Positions 1 through 7,572 are shown, counted from the first letter of the stretch. The stretch: DNA of 55,763 bases from CAZKJL01 sp964611095 (GCA_964611095.1 CAZSWJ010000007.1:1-55763), one strand, 5' to 3'. Numbers and translations are program-made. Notes: generated by a model not told the origin, from the sequence alone.

Positions 1-43
1 CTCATCCGGCCCCGGCTTGGTGAATCGTGCCGTGTTCCTCGCT

Positions 44-70
44 GGTCTCCCGGGCGGAGACCTTTTTTTT
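44..70 (+). terminator. Hairpin plus T8 in the rplJ leader (attenuator or terminator)
   Basis: GGTCTCC (44-50) pairs perfectly with GGAGACC (56-62) around a 5-base loop, followed at once by eight Ts (63-70). It ends only 46 bases before the rplJ start. It is therefore either the terminator of an upstream gene outside the window or, as in many L10 operons, an attenuator in the leader. The sequence cannot decide between these. Confidence 0.75.
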
Positions 71-116
71 AAAACCGGGTCTTCGCTTGGCACCGGTCGT
101 TTCCCCTATTCTTACA

Positions 117-746
117 ATGGCTCTCTCCCGCAAACAGAAGGAAGCTCAGGTCGCCGACCTGACCGAAAAGATGAAGAACGCGTCGTCCGTGATCTTCGCC
201 CAGTACCTCGGCCTCAGCGTCGCAGGTATCACCAAGCTCCGCTCTCAGCTCCGCAAAGAGGATGCCGAGATGCAGGTCGCGAAGAAGACGCTCATCCAGC
301 TCGCCGCCAAGGCAGCCAACCGTCCCGAGATCGCCGATGAGGCCCTCCCCGGCGGTGTCGCCTGCGTGTTCAGCTTCAAGGAGCCCACGGCCGGAGCCGC
401 CATCTCGTTCAAGTTCGCCAAGGACAACCCGCACCTCAAGATCGTCGGCGGTATCTTCGACGGAAAGATCCTTTCCGCTTCGGATGCCAACACGATGGCG
501 ACGATCCCGTCCAAGTTGCAGCTCATCGGCATGTTCATGTCCATGTGCAACGCCCCCCTCACGCAATTCGCATCCGCCGTCTCGAGCCCGCTCGTCGGTT
601 TCGCCCGCGCGATGTCCGAAGTCGCCAAGAAGAAGGAAGCTTCCGCTCCGGCTCCGGCCGCTGCGGCAGCCGCTCCCGCACCCGAGGCAGCCGCACCGGC
701 TGCACCCGCCGCAGCCGAGGCTCCGGCCACTCCGCCCAGCGCATAA
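117..746 (+). CDS. rplJ: 50S ribosomal protein L10
   Basis: L10 is the base of the ribosomal stalk. It binds 23S rRNA and carries L7/L12 dimers on its C-terminal helix. The 209-residue product starts MALSRKQKEAQVADLTEKM and contains the family stretch around IFAQYLGLSV and TLIQLAA. The end is a long Ala/Pro-rich tail, so the protein is longer than the usual 165-175 residues. ATG 117 is chosen because L10 homology starts there; the reading frame runs further upstream but through the hairpin leader. There is no Shine-Dalgarno. rplL follows after 33 bases, the usual L10-L12 operon order. Confidence 0.96.
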   Translation: MALSRKQKEAQVADLTEKMKNASSVIFAQYLGLSVAGITKLRSQLRKEDAEMQVAKKTLIQLAAKAANRPEIADEALPGGVACVFSFKEPTAGAAISFKFAKDNPHLKIVGGIFDGKILSASDANTMATIPSKLQLIGMFMSMCNAPLTQFASAVSSPLVGFARAMSEVAKKKEASAPAPAAAAAAPAPEAAAPAAPAAAEAPATPPSA

Positions 747-779
747 CTTTTTTACTTCCCCCTTTTTTCCCCTTATATC

Positions 780-1172
780 ATGTCTGACACGATCACTCTC
801 ACCAAGGAGGAGCAGGCTGTCATCGACGCGTTGGAGAAGCTGAACGTGATTCAGCTCAACAACGTCGTCAAATTCATGGAGAAGCAGTACGGCATCTCCG
901 CAGCAGCTCCCGCAGCAGCCGCTGCACCCGCCGCCGCCGGCGCAGCTCCCGCCGAGGAGAAGTCCGCATACGATGTGGAACTCACCGACGCAGGCGCTCA
1001 GAAAATCGGCATCATCAAGGTAGTCCGCGAGCTCACGCAGCTCGGACTCGGTGAGGCCAAGGCTCTCGTCGACAAGACGCCCGCCGTCATCAAGAAGGGT
1101 GCCACGAAGGCCGAAGCCGACGACATGAAGAAGAAGCTCGAGGCTGCCGGAGGCAAAGTCACTCTGAAATAA
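780..1172 (+). CDS. rplL: 50S ribosomal protein L7/L12
   Basis: Stalk protein that recruits the translational GTPases. The 130-residue product has the N-terminal dimerisation helices (about 1-35), an Ala/Pro hinge (about 42-58) and the conserved C-terminal domain containing KIGIIKVVRELTQLGLGEAK and ending AAGGKVTLK. Length is normal. It is co-transcribed with rplJ across a pyrimidine-rich spacer without a Shine-Dalgarno. The operon is closed by the hairpins just after the stop. Confidence 0.97.
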   Translation: MSDTITLTKEEQAVIDALEKLNVIQLNNVVKFMEKQYGISAAAPAAAAAPAAAGAAPAEEKSAYDVELTDAGAQKIGIIKVVRELTQLGLGEAKALVDKTPAVIKKGATKAEADDMKKKLEAAGGKVTLK

Positions 1173-1219
1173 TCATTGTCACAATGATACGAGAGAGGGA
1201 TCCGCAAGGATCCTTTTTT
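1172..1219 (+). terminator. Terminator of the rplJL operon
   Basis: A perfect palindrome ATCATTGT-C-ACAATGAT (1172-1188) overlaps the stop codon. Ten bases later GGATCC-GCAA-GGATCC (1198-1213) is followed by six Ts (1214-1219). The second hairpin is a standard intrinsic terminator with a stable GCAA tetraloop. Confidence 0.9.
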
Positions 1220-1224
1220 CGTAG

Positions 1225-1276
1225 AAGTGAAAAGTGTAGAGTGAAAAGTGAAAAGTTTCTTTGTTCACTCTTCACT
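1225..1276. repeat. Heptamer array folded as an inverted repeat (AGTGAAA family)
   Basis: Five imperfect heptamers (AAGTGAA, AAGTGTA, GAGTGAA, AAGTGAA, AAGTTTC) occupy 1225-1259. Two complementary ones (GTTCACT, CTTCACT) occupy 1263-1276. The array can fold into a hairpin with a small loop and lies between the rplL terminator and the next gene. The same heptamer recurs at 10515-10542 and 25222-25256. Confidence 0.8.
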
Positions 1277-1282
1277 TCTCCG

Positions 1283-1699
1283 ATGCACGAACTGCTCCGC
1301 ACGTACATCTTCGCCATCCCGCTCATCGTGGGAATTTTGTCGGAGGCCATCAAGGTGCTGACCGAAGGATTGACCCGCGGAGCTTGGCAGGAAGGCATCT
1401 TTCGCCCGGGCGGCATGCCGAGCAGCCACAGCGCGTTCGTGACGTCGCTCCTCATCGTGGTGTACGTGAAAACGGGGCTCGATTCCGTGGAATTCGCCAT
1501 CGCGTTCGTCTTCGCCTGCATCGTGTGGTACGACGCCACGAGTTCCAGGCGCGCCATCGGCCAACAGGCCATCGTGCTCAACAAGCTCCAGAAGTGGGAA
1601 CACCTCTCCGAGAGGCTCGGCCACTCGCTGAAAGAGGTCATCGGAGGGATTCTGTTCGGAGCCCTGGTGACGTGGATCGGCATCTGGGTCGCTCTCTAG
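1283..1699 (+). CDS. Divergent PAP2 (DUF212/YuiD-like) membrane protein
   Basis: A 138-residue integral membrane protein of the divergent PAP2 family. These are related to membrane phosphatidic-acid phosphatases, but the natural substrate is unknown. It has hydrophobic segments near residues 5-22, 50-62, 70-85 and 118-137. It also has the family signatures GGMPSSHSA and YDATSSRRAIGQQA. ATG 1283 is chosen because family homology starts at once; the frame extends upstream only into the heptamer array. The gene appears monocistronic. Confidence 0.85.
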   Translation: MHELLRTYIFAIPLIVGILSEAIKVLTEGLTRGAWQEGIFRPGGMPSSHSAFVTSLLIVVYVKTGLDSVEFAIAFVFACIVWYDATSSRRAIGQQAIVLNKLQKWEHLSERLGHSLKEVIGGILFGALVTWIGIWVAL

Positions 1700-1731
1700 G
1701 CAGAATCGCCACTTGCGCCCTTTCGGTTATA

Positions 1732-1761
1732 TTGACTGGATACATACATTCGGCGTATAGT
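1732..1761 (+). promoter_or_regulatory. Promoter of the zinc-ribbon gene
   Basis: TTGACT (1732-1737), an 18-base spacer and TATAGT (1756-1761). The predicted transcript start near 1768 leaves a leader of about 90 bases before ATG 1858. That is long for this genome and could hold translational control; no known riboswitch is recognisable. Confidence 0.7.
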
Positions 1762-1857
1762 GTGCCTGCAAACGCCTTCGTCAACCGTCGATCGGACACC
1801 CGAGTACGTACGAGAACAAGGAAGGTTGCAGTTTAATTCCTTTTTCTCTTTATTCGT

Positions 1858-2142
1858 ATGGCTGATCAACAGCTACAGTGCCGCGACTGCGGTGCGCAAT
1901 TCGCCTTCAGTGAGGGTGAGCAGGCTTTCTACGCAGAGCGTGGACTTGCCGCTCCTCAGCGCTGCAAGGACTGCCGCAACAAGCGGAAGAACGAGCGCAT
2001 GCAGACGAGGCAGATGTTCCCCGCAACGTGCGCCAAGTGTGGCAACGCATGCGAGGTTCCGTTCAAGCCGCGCCCCGAGTCCGAGGGCGGCCGACCGGTT
2101 TTGTGTCTCAACTGCTTCAAGGCAGACAAGGGTGCTGCATAA
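1858..2142 (+). CDS. Double zinc-ribbon protein (CxxC)
   Basis: A 94-residue soluble protein with two zinc-binding modules. The first has CRDCGAQFAFSEGEQAFY and a later CKDC, typical of the probable zinc-ribbon domain zf-trcl. The second has CAKCGN, then VPFKP, then CLNC, the CxxC-x(n)-CxxC type. Such proteins are common and often highly expressed in candidate-phylum genomes, but their function is not known. It is monocistronic, with its own promoter and terminator. RNA binding or a ribosome-associated role is only a guess. Confidence 0.85.
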   Translation: MADQQLQCRDCGAQFAFSEGEQAFYAERGLAAPQRCKDCRNKRKNERMQTRQMFPATCAKCGNACEVPFKPRPESEGGRPVLCLNCFKADKGAA

Positions 2143-2172
2143 GCACCTCTGACACGAGAACACGTCAGACGA

Positions 2173-2194
2173 AGGCCCCTCACGGGGCCTTTTT
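2173..2194 (+). terminator. Intrinsic terminator
   Basis: AGGCCCC (2173-2179), loop TCAC, GGGGCCT (2184-2190), then Ts to 2194. It closes the zinc-ribbon gene. Confidence 0.9.
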
Positions 2195-2246
2195 CGTGCG
2201 CGAAAAAACGAATCGTCGTATGATCGGCATGTTTCCCTCTCACCCC

Positions 2247-2783
2247 ATGACGTTCGAATCATTCCAGGACCTGCTGCAAAGCCGCCGAAGCATCCGGTAT
2301 TTCGCGGACAAGCCCATCGACGATGCGACGATCGAGAAAATTCTGTCGGCCGCGATTCTCGCCCCGAGCGTCGAAAACATCCAACCGTGGCACTTTCACA
2401 TCATCAAGAACAAGGAACTGAAAGAGAAACTCATGCAGATGTCCTGCTACGGAAACTTCGTCGCCGGCGCCGCGGCATTCATCGTCGTGACCTGCGACCG
2501 CAAAAGATCCGCCGGCGCCAACGCGCCCATCTGGAATCCCCGTGAAATGGAGTACTCCTGCGTGGCGGCCATCAATGACGCCATGCTGGCGGCCACCACG
2601 CTCGACGTGGGAAGCTGCTGGGTATCCCTGCACCACGGTCCCGCGCACAACACGCTCCGGCTCATGGACCACCATGTGGTGGTGGGAGGCCTGATGCTCG
2701 GTTGGATGAAGTCGGGAGACGAAGGTCGCAGCCGCGATCATCAACGCAAATCCCTCAAGGAGAGCGTGACGTACTACGCGTAA
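2247..2783 (+). CDS. Nitroreductase-family FMN oxidoreductase
   Basis: NAD(P)H-dependent flavoenzyme of the nitroreductase fold. The 178-residue product begins MTFESFQDLLQSRRSIRYF, with the RRSIR phosphate-binding motif of FMN. It continues with APSVENIQPWHF and a C-terminal GGLMLGW, all family hallmarks. The substrate cannot be predicted. ATG 2247 is preferred because homology starts there; in-frame ATGs at 2220 and 2229 are alternatives. A -10-like TATGAT lies at 2219-2224. The convergent dehydrogenase gene ends 4 bases after the stop. Confidence 0.9.
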   Translation: MTFESFQDLLQSRRSIRYFADKPIDDATIEKILSAAILAPSVENIQPWHFHIIKNKELKEKLMQMSCYGNFVAGAAAFIVVTCDRKRSAGANAPIWNPREMEYSCVAAINDAMLAATTLDVGSCWVSLHHGPAHNTLRLMDHHVVVGGLMLGWMKSGDEGRSRDHQRKSLKESVTYYA

Positions 2784-2786
2784 GCG

Positions 2787-3773
2787 CTATGCCTTGGAGA
2801 CACCGGGCAAATCGCACACGACCGTGGGCACCGCAATGCGATGCGTCAACGGCTTCTTGGCGAGCCATTCATCGATGGACTGAAAGCTGTCCACATACAT
2901 GCGGTGCATGCTGTCATCCGCGTAGAACGCGATGTGGGGCGTGACGATGACGCCGGGGTGCTCGATGAGCTCTTTGTTCCAGCGGAAGTCGCGCTCGTGC
3001 TCCAACACGTCGAGAAGGGCACGGGCCACGATGCCGCTCTTGAGTCCTTTGAGGAGCGCCGCGGAATCGATGAGTTCTCCTCGAGCGGTATTGATGATGA
3101 TGACACCGCGTTTCATCCGCGCGATCGTCGCATCATTGATCATGTGCACGGTATCCGGGAGTGCGGGCACATGCAGGCTGATGACGTCGCTGTTCGCGAG
3201 CAACGTTTCGAGATCGACGTAGCGAACGCCGTACGCCTTTTCCAGCTCCAGGACGCGACACTTGTCCACGGCGAGAATACGCATGCCGAAACCATGGGCG
3301 ATCTTTGCCGTATTCAGGCCTATCTTCCCCGTTCCGACGATGCCGATGGTCTTGCCCATGAGCGCCATGCCGCGGAGCCCGTGGTAGTCGAAATTACCCT
3401 CGCGAACCTTGCTGCCGGCCTCGGTGACGTGCCGCAAAGCGGACAACAGGAGAGCGAACGCGTGTTCGGCGATGACGTGTGAACCGTAGTCGGGAACGTT
3501 GCAGACCTCGATGCCGCGTGCCCGGCACGCATCGACATCGATGTGGTTGAATCCCACCGACCTGGTGCAGAGAAGTTTGAGCGACGGCAGCGCCGCAATG
3601 ACGTCGGCCGTGAATTTGCTGTAGATGAAGCAGCACACGACGCTCCTGCCGTTGCACGCCTCCACGAGGGCCTTGCCCTCCGGAGCGTCCCTGCGGATAT
3701 CCGCGGAAGGAAAACGGGCACGAATATCGGCGTCATCGGCGGGATCGACCTCCAGGAAGAGCGGCTCACTCAT
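2787..3773 (-). CDS. D-isomer specific 2-hydroxyacid dehydrogenase (D-lactate dehydrogenase-like)
   Basis: NAD-dependent oxidoreductase of about 328 residues with the normal two-domain layout. The Rossmann motif GIVGTGKIG follows MGKT. The catalytic triad is visible: Arg in NTARGEL, Glu in DVLEHE, and His in TPHIAFY. The overall pattern (NVPDYGSHVIAEHAFAL, HMINDATIARMKRG) fits D-lactate dehydrogenases of fermenters, so pyruvate reduction is likely but not proven. The start at 3773 (MSEPLFLEV) is chosen because the frame upstream lacks homology and overlaps the divergent LCP gene. Confidence 0.9.
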   Translation of the reverse strand: MSEPLFLEVDPADDADIRARFPSADIRRDAPEGKALVEACNGRSVVCCFIYSKFTADVIAALPSLKLLCTRSVGFNHIDVDACRARGIEVCNVPDYGSHVIAEHAFALLLSALRHVTEAGSKVREGNFDYHGLRGMALMGKTIGIVGTGKIGLNTAKIAHGFGMRILAVDKCRVLELEKAYGVRYVDLETLLANSDVISLHVPALPDTVHMINDATIARMKRGVIIINTARGELIDSAALLKGLKSGIVARALLDVLEHERDFRWNKELIEHPGVIVTPHIAFYADDSMHRMYVDSFQSIDEWLAKKPLTHRIAVPTVVCDLPGVSKA

Positions 3774-3849
3774 GGCGCCATGGTAATACCGATATCGGGC
3801 AAGCGTAAGAGGGATGACCGAAACGGCTTCTTCGAGTAGAATTCCTTTG

Positions 3850-5421
3850 ATGTCTTTTACGGTTCGACGCATGAAAGATGATGACAAGCCGAGCGCGATG
3901 CGCCGTGCCTTGTCGTGGGGTGTGCCGCTCATGGCCGCCCTGAAGCAGATGCAGCACCATTTCACGCACGCAAAACAGGAGGACGAGATCAAAACGAAGC
4001 GCGAGCGCACGCTGAAACTCACGATGACGGTGCTGCTCTCGGCGCTCTTCGTCCTGCTCCTGCTCATCGGAACGCTCAAGCTCGTGGTGCGACTCAAGGA
4101 ACTGGCGCTCGGCATGGCGTCGATGGTGGGAGCCGAAGTACCGAAGGACGAGAACGGCTTCACGAACGTTCTTCTGCTCGGCGAGGGTGACAGCGACCAC
4201 GACGGCGTGGACCTCACGGACACCATCATGGTGGCGAGCCTGGATCCGAATCGCACGAAGAGCGCCGTGATGCTCAGCATCCCACGCGACACGTACCTTC
4301 TCAGCACCGATAAAATGGGCAAAGGGCGCGTCAACAGCCTCTACCGCGACTACAAGATCGCTCTCACGCGCAAAGGCGAGGAGAAAGACACGATCTCGCA
4401 CGAAGCCATGACGCAGCTCGGTACGGAGATCGGAAACCTGCTCGGCATTCACATTCACGGCGTGGTGAAGGTGAACTTCTCGGGTTTCGAGCAAGCGGTG
4501 GACGCCATCGGCGGCATCGATGTGGACGTGCCGTACGACATCGTGGATACCGAGTACCCGGGACCGAATTACACGTACGAAACGTTCTCTCTTCCCAAAG
4601 GGCCGCAGCACCTCGACGGTGCCACGGCGCTCAAGTACGCCCGCAGCCGCCACTCCACGAGCGACTTCTCGCGTTCGGGACGCCAGCAACAGATCATCGC
4701 CGCCGCGGCCAAGAAAGTGAAGGAGGACGGCGTCATCAAGAACGTGGGGCGCCTCACCGAACTCCTGGGCATCCTGGCCAAGAACGTGGAGAGCACGTTC
4801 TCGACGCGCGAGCTGCTGGGGCTCGCGAGCTTGGGCCAGAAACTGGATACGAGCCGCATGATCAGCGAACAGCTCAATGACCAAAACGGACTCTACGGAA
4901 CGTCCGTGGAGCAAGGCGGCTTCCTGTACTCCCCTCCCCGCGAGCAATTCGACGGCGCCGCGGTGTTGCTCCCCGTCTCGATCCCCGAGTTCCCCGTGAC
5001 GTGGAAACAGATCCGCCTGTACTCGACGATTCTCACGACCAAGCGCGAGGCGTTCTTGAATCCTCCGCGCGTGGTCGTCACGAACGCAGGCGCCAAAGAG
5101 GGTACGGCCCGCAAGTTCGGCGGCGAACTGTACCGCTACTCCTTCAACATCGTGCAAACCCGCAACTACGCCAAGAGCCCCAACGAAACGTTCGACACGT
5201 CGTTCATCGCCATCAACCCGTCGCTCCTCACGAACGACGAGGCAATGGTCTCGGTCCGCAAACGCGTGGAGTGGAACGCCGCGTACTTGTCATCGATCAC
5301 GGGAATCAAGGTTCAGGCGGCTCCCAATGCCCGCGGCTTCGAGGACGGATCGCCGGACATCGTCATCGCTCTCGGCAAGGACTTCAGCTTCTCCCCCCTG
5401 CAGGATCTCGTGAAGCCGTAA
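3850..5421 (+). CDS. LCP (LytR-CpsA-Psr) family cell-wall glycopolymer ligase
   Basis: Membrane-anchored phosphotransferase that attaches undecaprenyl-linked glycopolymers to peptidoglycan or surface proteins. The 523-residue protein has a cytoplasmic Lys/Arg-rich start and one membrane helix (about 58-82). The LCP domain has LLLGEG, SIPRDTYL, VDAIGGIDVDVPYDI and the Arg-rich stretch YARSRHSTSDFSRSGRQQQ. A C-terminal domain resembling LytR_C follows. ATG 3850 is chosen because TAGAAT (3837-3842) lies 7 bases before it, giving a leaderless transcript. ATG 3814 is the longer alternative. It is divergent from the dehydrogenase. Confidence 0.9.
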   Translation: MSFTVRRMKDDDKPSAMRRALSWGVPLMAALKQMQHHFTHAKQEDEIKTKRERTLKLTMTVLLSALFVLLLLIGTLKLVVRLKELALGMASMVGAEVPKDENGFTNVLLLGEGDSDHDGVDLTDTIMVASLDPNRTKSAVMLSIPRDTYLLSTDKMGKGRVNSLYRDYKIALTRKGEEKDTISHEAMTQLGTEIGNLLGIHIHGVVKVNFSGFEQAVDAIGGIDVDVPYDIVDTEYPGPNYTYETFSLPKGPQHLDGATALKYARSRHSTSDFSRSGRQQQIIAAAAKKVKEDGVIKNVGRLTELLGILAKNVESTFSTRELLGLASLGQKLDTSRMISEQLNDQNGLYGTSVEQGGFLYSPPREQFDGAAVLLPVSIPEFPVTWKQIRLYSTILTTKREAFLNPPRVVVTNAGAKEGTARKFGGELYRYSFNIVQTRNYAKSPNETFDTSFIAINPSLLTNDEAMVSVRKRVEWNAAYLSSITGIKVQAAPNARGFEDGSPDIVIALGKDFSFSPLQDLVKP

Positions 5422-5444
5422 GGCCCGAGCTCCCCTCCTCTTCG

Positions 5445-6347
5445 ATGCTGACTCCTCGAGAGATCATTGCGCAGGCCTGGACGATCACGACCCACGAACG
5501 GTCGCTGAAACACTGGGGCTTCTTCGGCTCGTTCTTCGAAATTTTGCTCGATGTGAAACTGATCATTTACCAAATCTACTTCGTCTACAGCTACTTCGTG
5601 GGCCACGGCGGCGGACTCTTCGACATCGAGATCATGCTCTACAACAGCATTCCGTTCTGGCTGTTCATGACCCTCATGATCTCGTTCGTCGTACTGCTGA
5701 TCATCGAGCTCTTCGTGCCGAGCTTGGCGGAAGGAGCCATCATCGGACTCACGGCCAAAGCTCACTGCAAAGAGAAACGCGAGGGCGGATTCATTTTGGC
5801 GCTCTATAACTTCTTTCCGATTCTGGCGCTCCACGAAGTGTTCGTATTCAGCAGCGTCTCGATCTTCATCACGGCGATTTCGGTGATCCTGCGATACTCA
5901 GGAGGGCTTGCCTGGCCGCTCGTGGGCGTGGCGTCGATCGTGTGGATCATTTCGAACATCCTCAAGTTCTTCAGCAGCTTCATCGCTCCGGCCATCGTCA
6001 TCGACAAGATGAACGTGTTCAAAGCCGGCGCCAAGAGCGTGAAGATGATCTTCAGCTACATGCCGCACGTCATGTTTTTGATGCTCCTGCTCATCGCGAT
6101 TTCGATTCGCATCTTCATCAACACCATCATCATCGTCCTCGTGCCCGCTGCGGTCGTGGGCATGGGCCTCATGATGACGTGGGTCATGGGTCCGGCACTC
6201 AGTTACACGATCGCGGGTGTGCTGGCGATCTTGCTGACGCTCGTCTCGGCCTACTTCCTCGCCTACGTACACGTGTTCCGCCATGCGGTGTGGACCATCA
6301 TGTATATGGAACTCGTGAAGGTGAAAGATTTGGATAAGATCGGCTGA
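5445..6347 (+). CDS. Polytopic membrane protein of unknown function
   Basis: About 300 residues starting MLTPREIIAQAWTITTHERS, with six or so strongly hydrophobic segments (roughly 25-48, 65-90, 112-150, 160-185, 205-235, 245-275). The short amphipathic N-terminus and charged C-terminus (VKVKDLDKIG) face the same side if the helix count is even. I recognise no family. It follows the LCP gene by 23 bases and is probably co-transcribed, so a cell-envelope role is plausible but inferred from position only. Confidence 0.8.
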   Translation: MLTPREIIAQAWTITTHERSLKHWGFFGSFFEILLDVKLIIYQIYFVYSYFVGHGGGLFDIEIMLYNSIPFWLFMTLMISFVVLLIIELFVPSLAEGAIIGLTAKAHCKEKREGGFILALYNFFPILALHEVFVFSSVSIFITAISVILRYSGGLAWPLVGVASIVWIISNILKFFSSFIAPAIVIDKMNVFKAGAKSVKMIFSYMPHVMFLMLLLIAISIRIFINTIIIVLVPAAVVGMGLMMTWVMGPALSYTIAGVLAILLTLVSAYFLAYVHVFRHAVWTIMYMELVKVKDLDKIG

Positions 6348-6349
6348 AC

Positions 6350-6441
6350 GAAGTGCGAAAGTACGAAAGTGAATATGTATGAAAGTATTTTATTATATTT
6401 CCATACTTACGAACTTCCGCACTTTGATACTTCCGCACTTC
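6350..6441. repeat. Octamer array inverted repeat (GAAAGTRC family)
   Basis: The left arm 6350-6387 consists of variants of the octamer GAAAGTGC/GAAAGTAC. The right arm 6401-6441 is the complementary run (reverse complement units GGAAGTGC, GGAAGTAT, CAAAGTGC, GGAAGTTC). An AT-rich spacer of about 13 bases separates them. It can fold into a long imperfect hairpin just upstream of the lexA promoter. No open reading frame is present. Confidence 0.75.
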
Positions 6442-6443
6442 CC

Positions 6444-6489
6444 TTGACCGTGTACAAACGTCCACCTATGATGGTGTACGTTCGTCCCC
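6444..6489 (+). promoter_or_regulatory. lexA promoter with two predicted SOS boxes
   Basis: TTGACC (6444-6449), a 17-base spacer and TATGAT (6467-6472). The spacer itself is GTGTACAAACGTCCACC (6450-6466). Its near-complement follows the -10 at 6473-6489: the reverse complement GGGGACGAACGTACACC matches the rmuC upstream site at 15 of 17 positions. Both boxes would block RNA polymerase, consistent with LexA autoregulation. This is assigned from the repeated motif, not from binding data. Confidence 0.75.
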
Positions 6490-6499
6490 ACCCTCTTTT

Positions 6500-7108
6500 A
6501 TGTCGCTCACGCCCCACCAGCGCACCGTGCTGAATTACATCACGGAGTTCCAGAACAAGCGCGGCTACTCTCCGTCGCTTGCGGACCTCGCCATCGCTTT
6601 CGGCGTGAAGAGCAAAAACTCCATCGCGAAGGTGGTAAACACGCTCGTGGCCCAAAAACAGATCGAGAAGGACCCCAAAGGCCGCATCAAGATCGTCTCG
6701 ATGCCGCATGACGATGCGCCGGCACCCATGACGCTCTCGCTCTTCGGTCCCATCGCCGCCGGTTTCGCGGCCCCCGTGGAAGAGCACGCCGAGGAACAAA
6801 TCACGATTGATAATTACCTCATCAAGAACCGCAATTCCACGTTCCTCCTGCGCGTCAAAGGCGACAGCATGATCGAAGCCGCCATCAACGAAGGCGACTT
6901 GGTCGTGGTCGACAGGAGCAAACCGCCCAAGCCCGAGGACATCGTCGTGGGCGTCATGGACGGCGAGTTCACCCTGAAGCGTCTCAAGAAAGATAAGGGC
7001 AAATACTATCTGAAGGCCGAGAACCCGGAGTACCCGGATCTCTACGCGATGGATGAGCTCAAAGTCGCGGGCGTTGTGGTAGGTCTGATCAGAAAGATGA
7101 CGATTTAA
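6500..7108 (+). CDS. lexA: LexA repressor
   Basis: SOS-response repressor that binds DNA with an N-terminal winged helix and cleaves itself when RecA is activated. The 202-residue protein has the HTH (about 1-65: LNYITEFQNKRGYSPSLADL), a linker, the Ala-Gly cleavage site (A87-G88 in IAAGFA), catalytic Ser123 (GDSM) and catalytic Lys160 (EFTLKRL). All self-cleavage parts are intact. Two operator-like boxes lie in its own promoter. It is followed by the S23-type element and a Y-family polymerase, which suggests an SOS operon into which the element inserted. Confidence 0.96.
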   Translation: MSLTPHQRTVLNYITEFQNKRGYSPSLADLAIAFGVKSKNSIAKVVNTLVAQKQIEKDPKGRIKIVSMPHDDAPAPMTLSLFGPIAAGFAAPVEEHAEEQITIDNYLIKNRNSTFLLRVKGDSMIEAAINEGDLVVVDRSKPPKPEDIVVGVMDGEFTLKRLKKDKGKYYLKAENPEYPDLYAMDELKVAGVVVGLIRKMTI

Positions 7109-7572
7109 GCAGTATGTAGTACGTAGCAAGTAGTACGCATGCAAGCATCCAGCACACCGATTGCCGGGGTACAGAAAATTCGATCATTTACGGGACTGAG
7201 GGCCTGGCAGGAGGCTCATGCCTTACTGCTGACGATCTACGCTCTTACGAAAATCTTTCCAAAAGAAGAAATGTTTAGCCTCACGTCTCAGATGAGAAGA
7301 GCGGCGATATCGATTACTTCGAATATTGCAGAAGGATTTAATCGTCGATCAAAGAAAGAGAAAATCCATTTTTACTACATAAGCCTCTCCTCGCTCACGG
7401 AAGTACAAAACCAGCTGCTGGCATCAAAAGATATTGGCTACGTATCCTCAGAGAAATTCTCAAAAGTTGCACAAGCTTCAGTGGTCGTAAGTAAGTTGCT
7501 GAATGGGTTAATCAAATCAATTGAAAAGTAATTAATCCCCTTACTACCTACTACTTACTACGTACTGCATGG
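7109..7572. mobile_element. S23-type element bounded by inverted heptamer arrays
   Basis: The left array at 7109-7137 reads in heptamers GCAGTAT GTAGTAC GTAGCAA GTAGTAC G. The right array at 7540-7570 is its complement. Reverse-complemented from 7569, it reads GCAGTAC GTAGTAA GTAGTAG GTAGTAA G, identical at 24 of 29 positions. Between them sits a single four-helix-bundle gene. The whole unit lies between lexA and the polymerase gene that probably once followed it directly. The layout mirrors 23S rRNA intervening sequences, in which an S23 gene sits in the loop of a stem. Mobility is inferred. Confidence 0.65.
7139..7531 (+). CDS. Four-helix bundle protein (23S rRNA intervening-sequence / Avd-like family)
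   Basis: A 130-residue all-alpha protein of the S23/IVP family. These occur in loops of 23S rRNA intervening sequences and resemble the Avd subunit of diversity-generating retroelements. The family pattern is clear: FTGLRAWQEAHALLLTIYAL, then LTSQMRRAAISITSNIAEGF, then FYYISLSSLTEVQNQL. The biochemical function is unknown; relatives form pentameric barrels that bind nucleic acid. The start codon lies at the inner edge of the left array. No rRNA flanks it here, so it is a free-standing copy. Base composition is lower in G+C than its neighbours. Confidence 0.9.
   Translation: MQASSTPIAGVQKIRSFTGLRAWQEAHALLLTIYALTKIFPKEEMFSLTSQMRRAAISITSNIAEGFNRRSKKEKIHFYYISLSSLTEVQNQLLASKDIGYVSSEKFSKVAQASVVVSKLLNGLIKSIEK

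Noticed and set aside
3774..4334. Long N-terminal extension of the dehydrogenase frame
   Set aside because: No homology in the extension, and it would lie inside the divergent LCP gene.
3766..5157. 463-codon open frame antisense to the LCP gene
   Set aside because: Low-complexity charged translation; the plus strand encodes a full LCP domain.
7109..7572. CRISPR array at the heptamer repeats
   Set aside because: Units of 7 bases without spacers and no cas genes.
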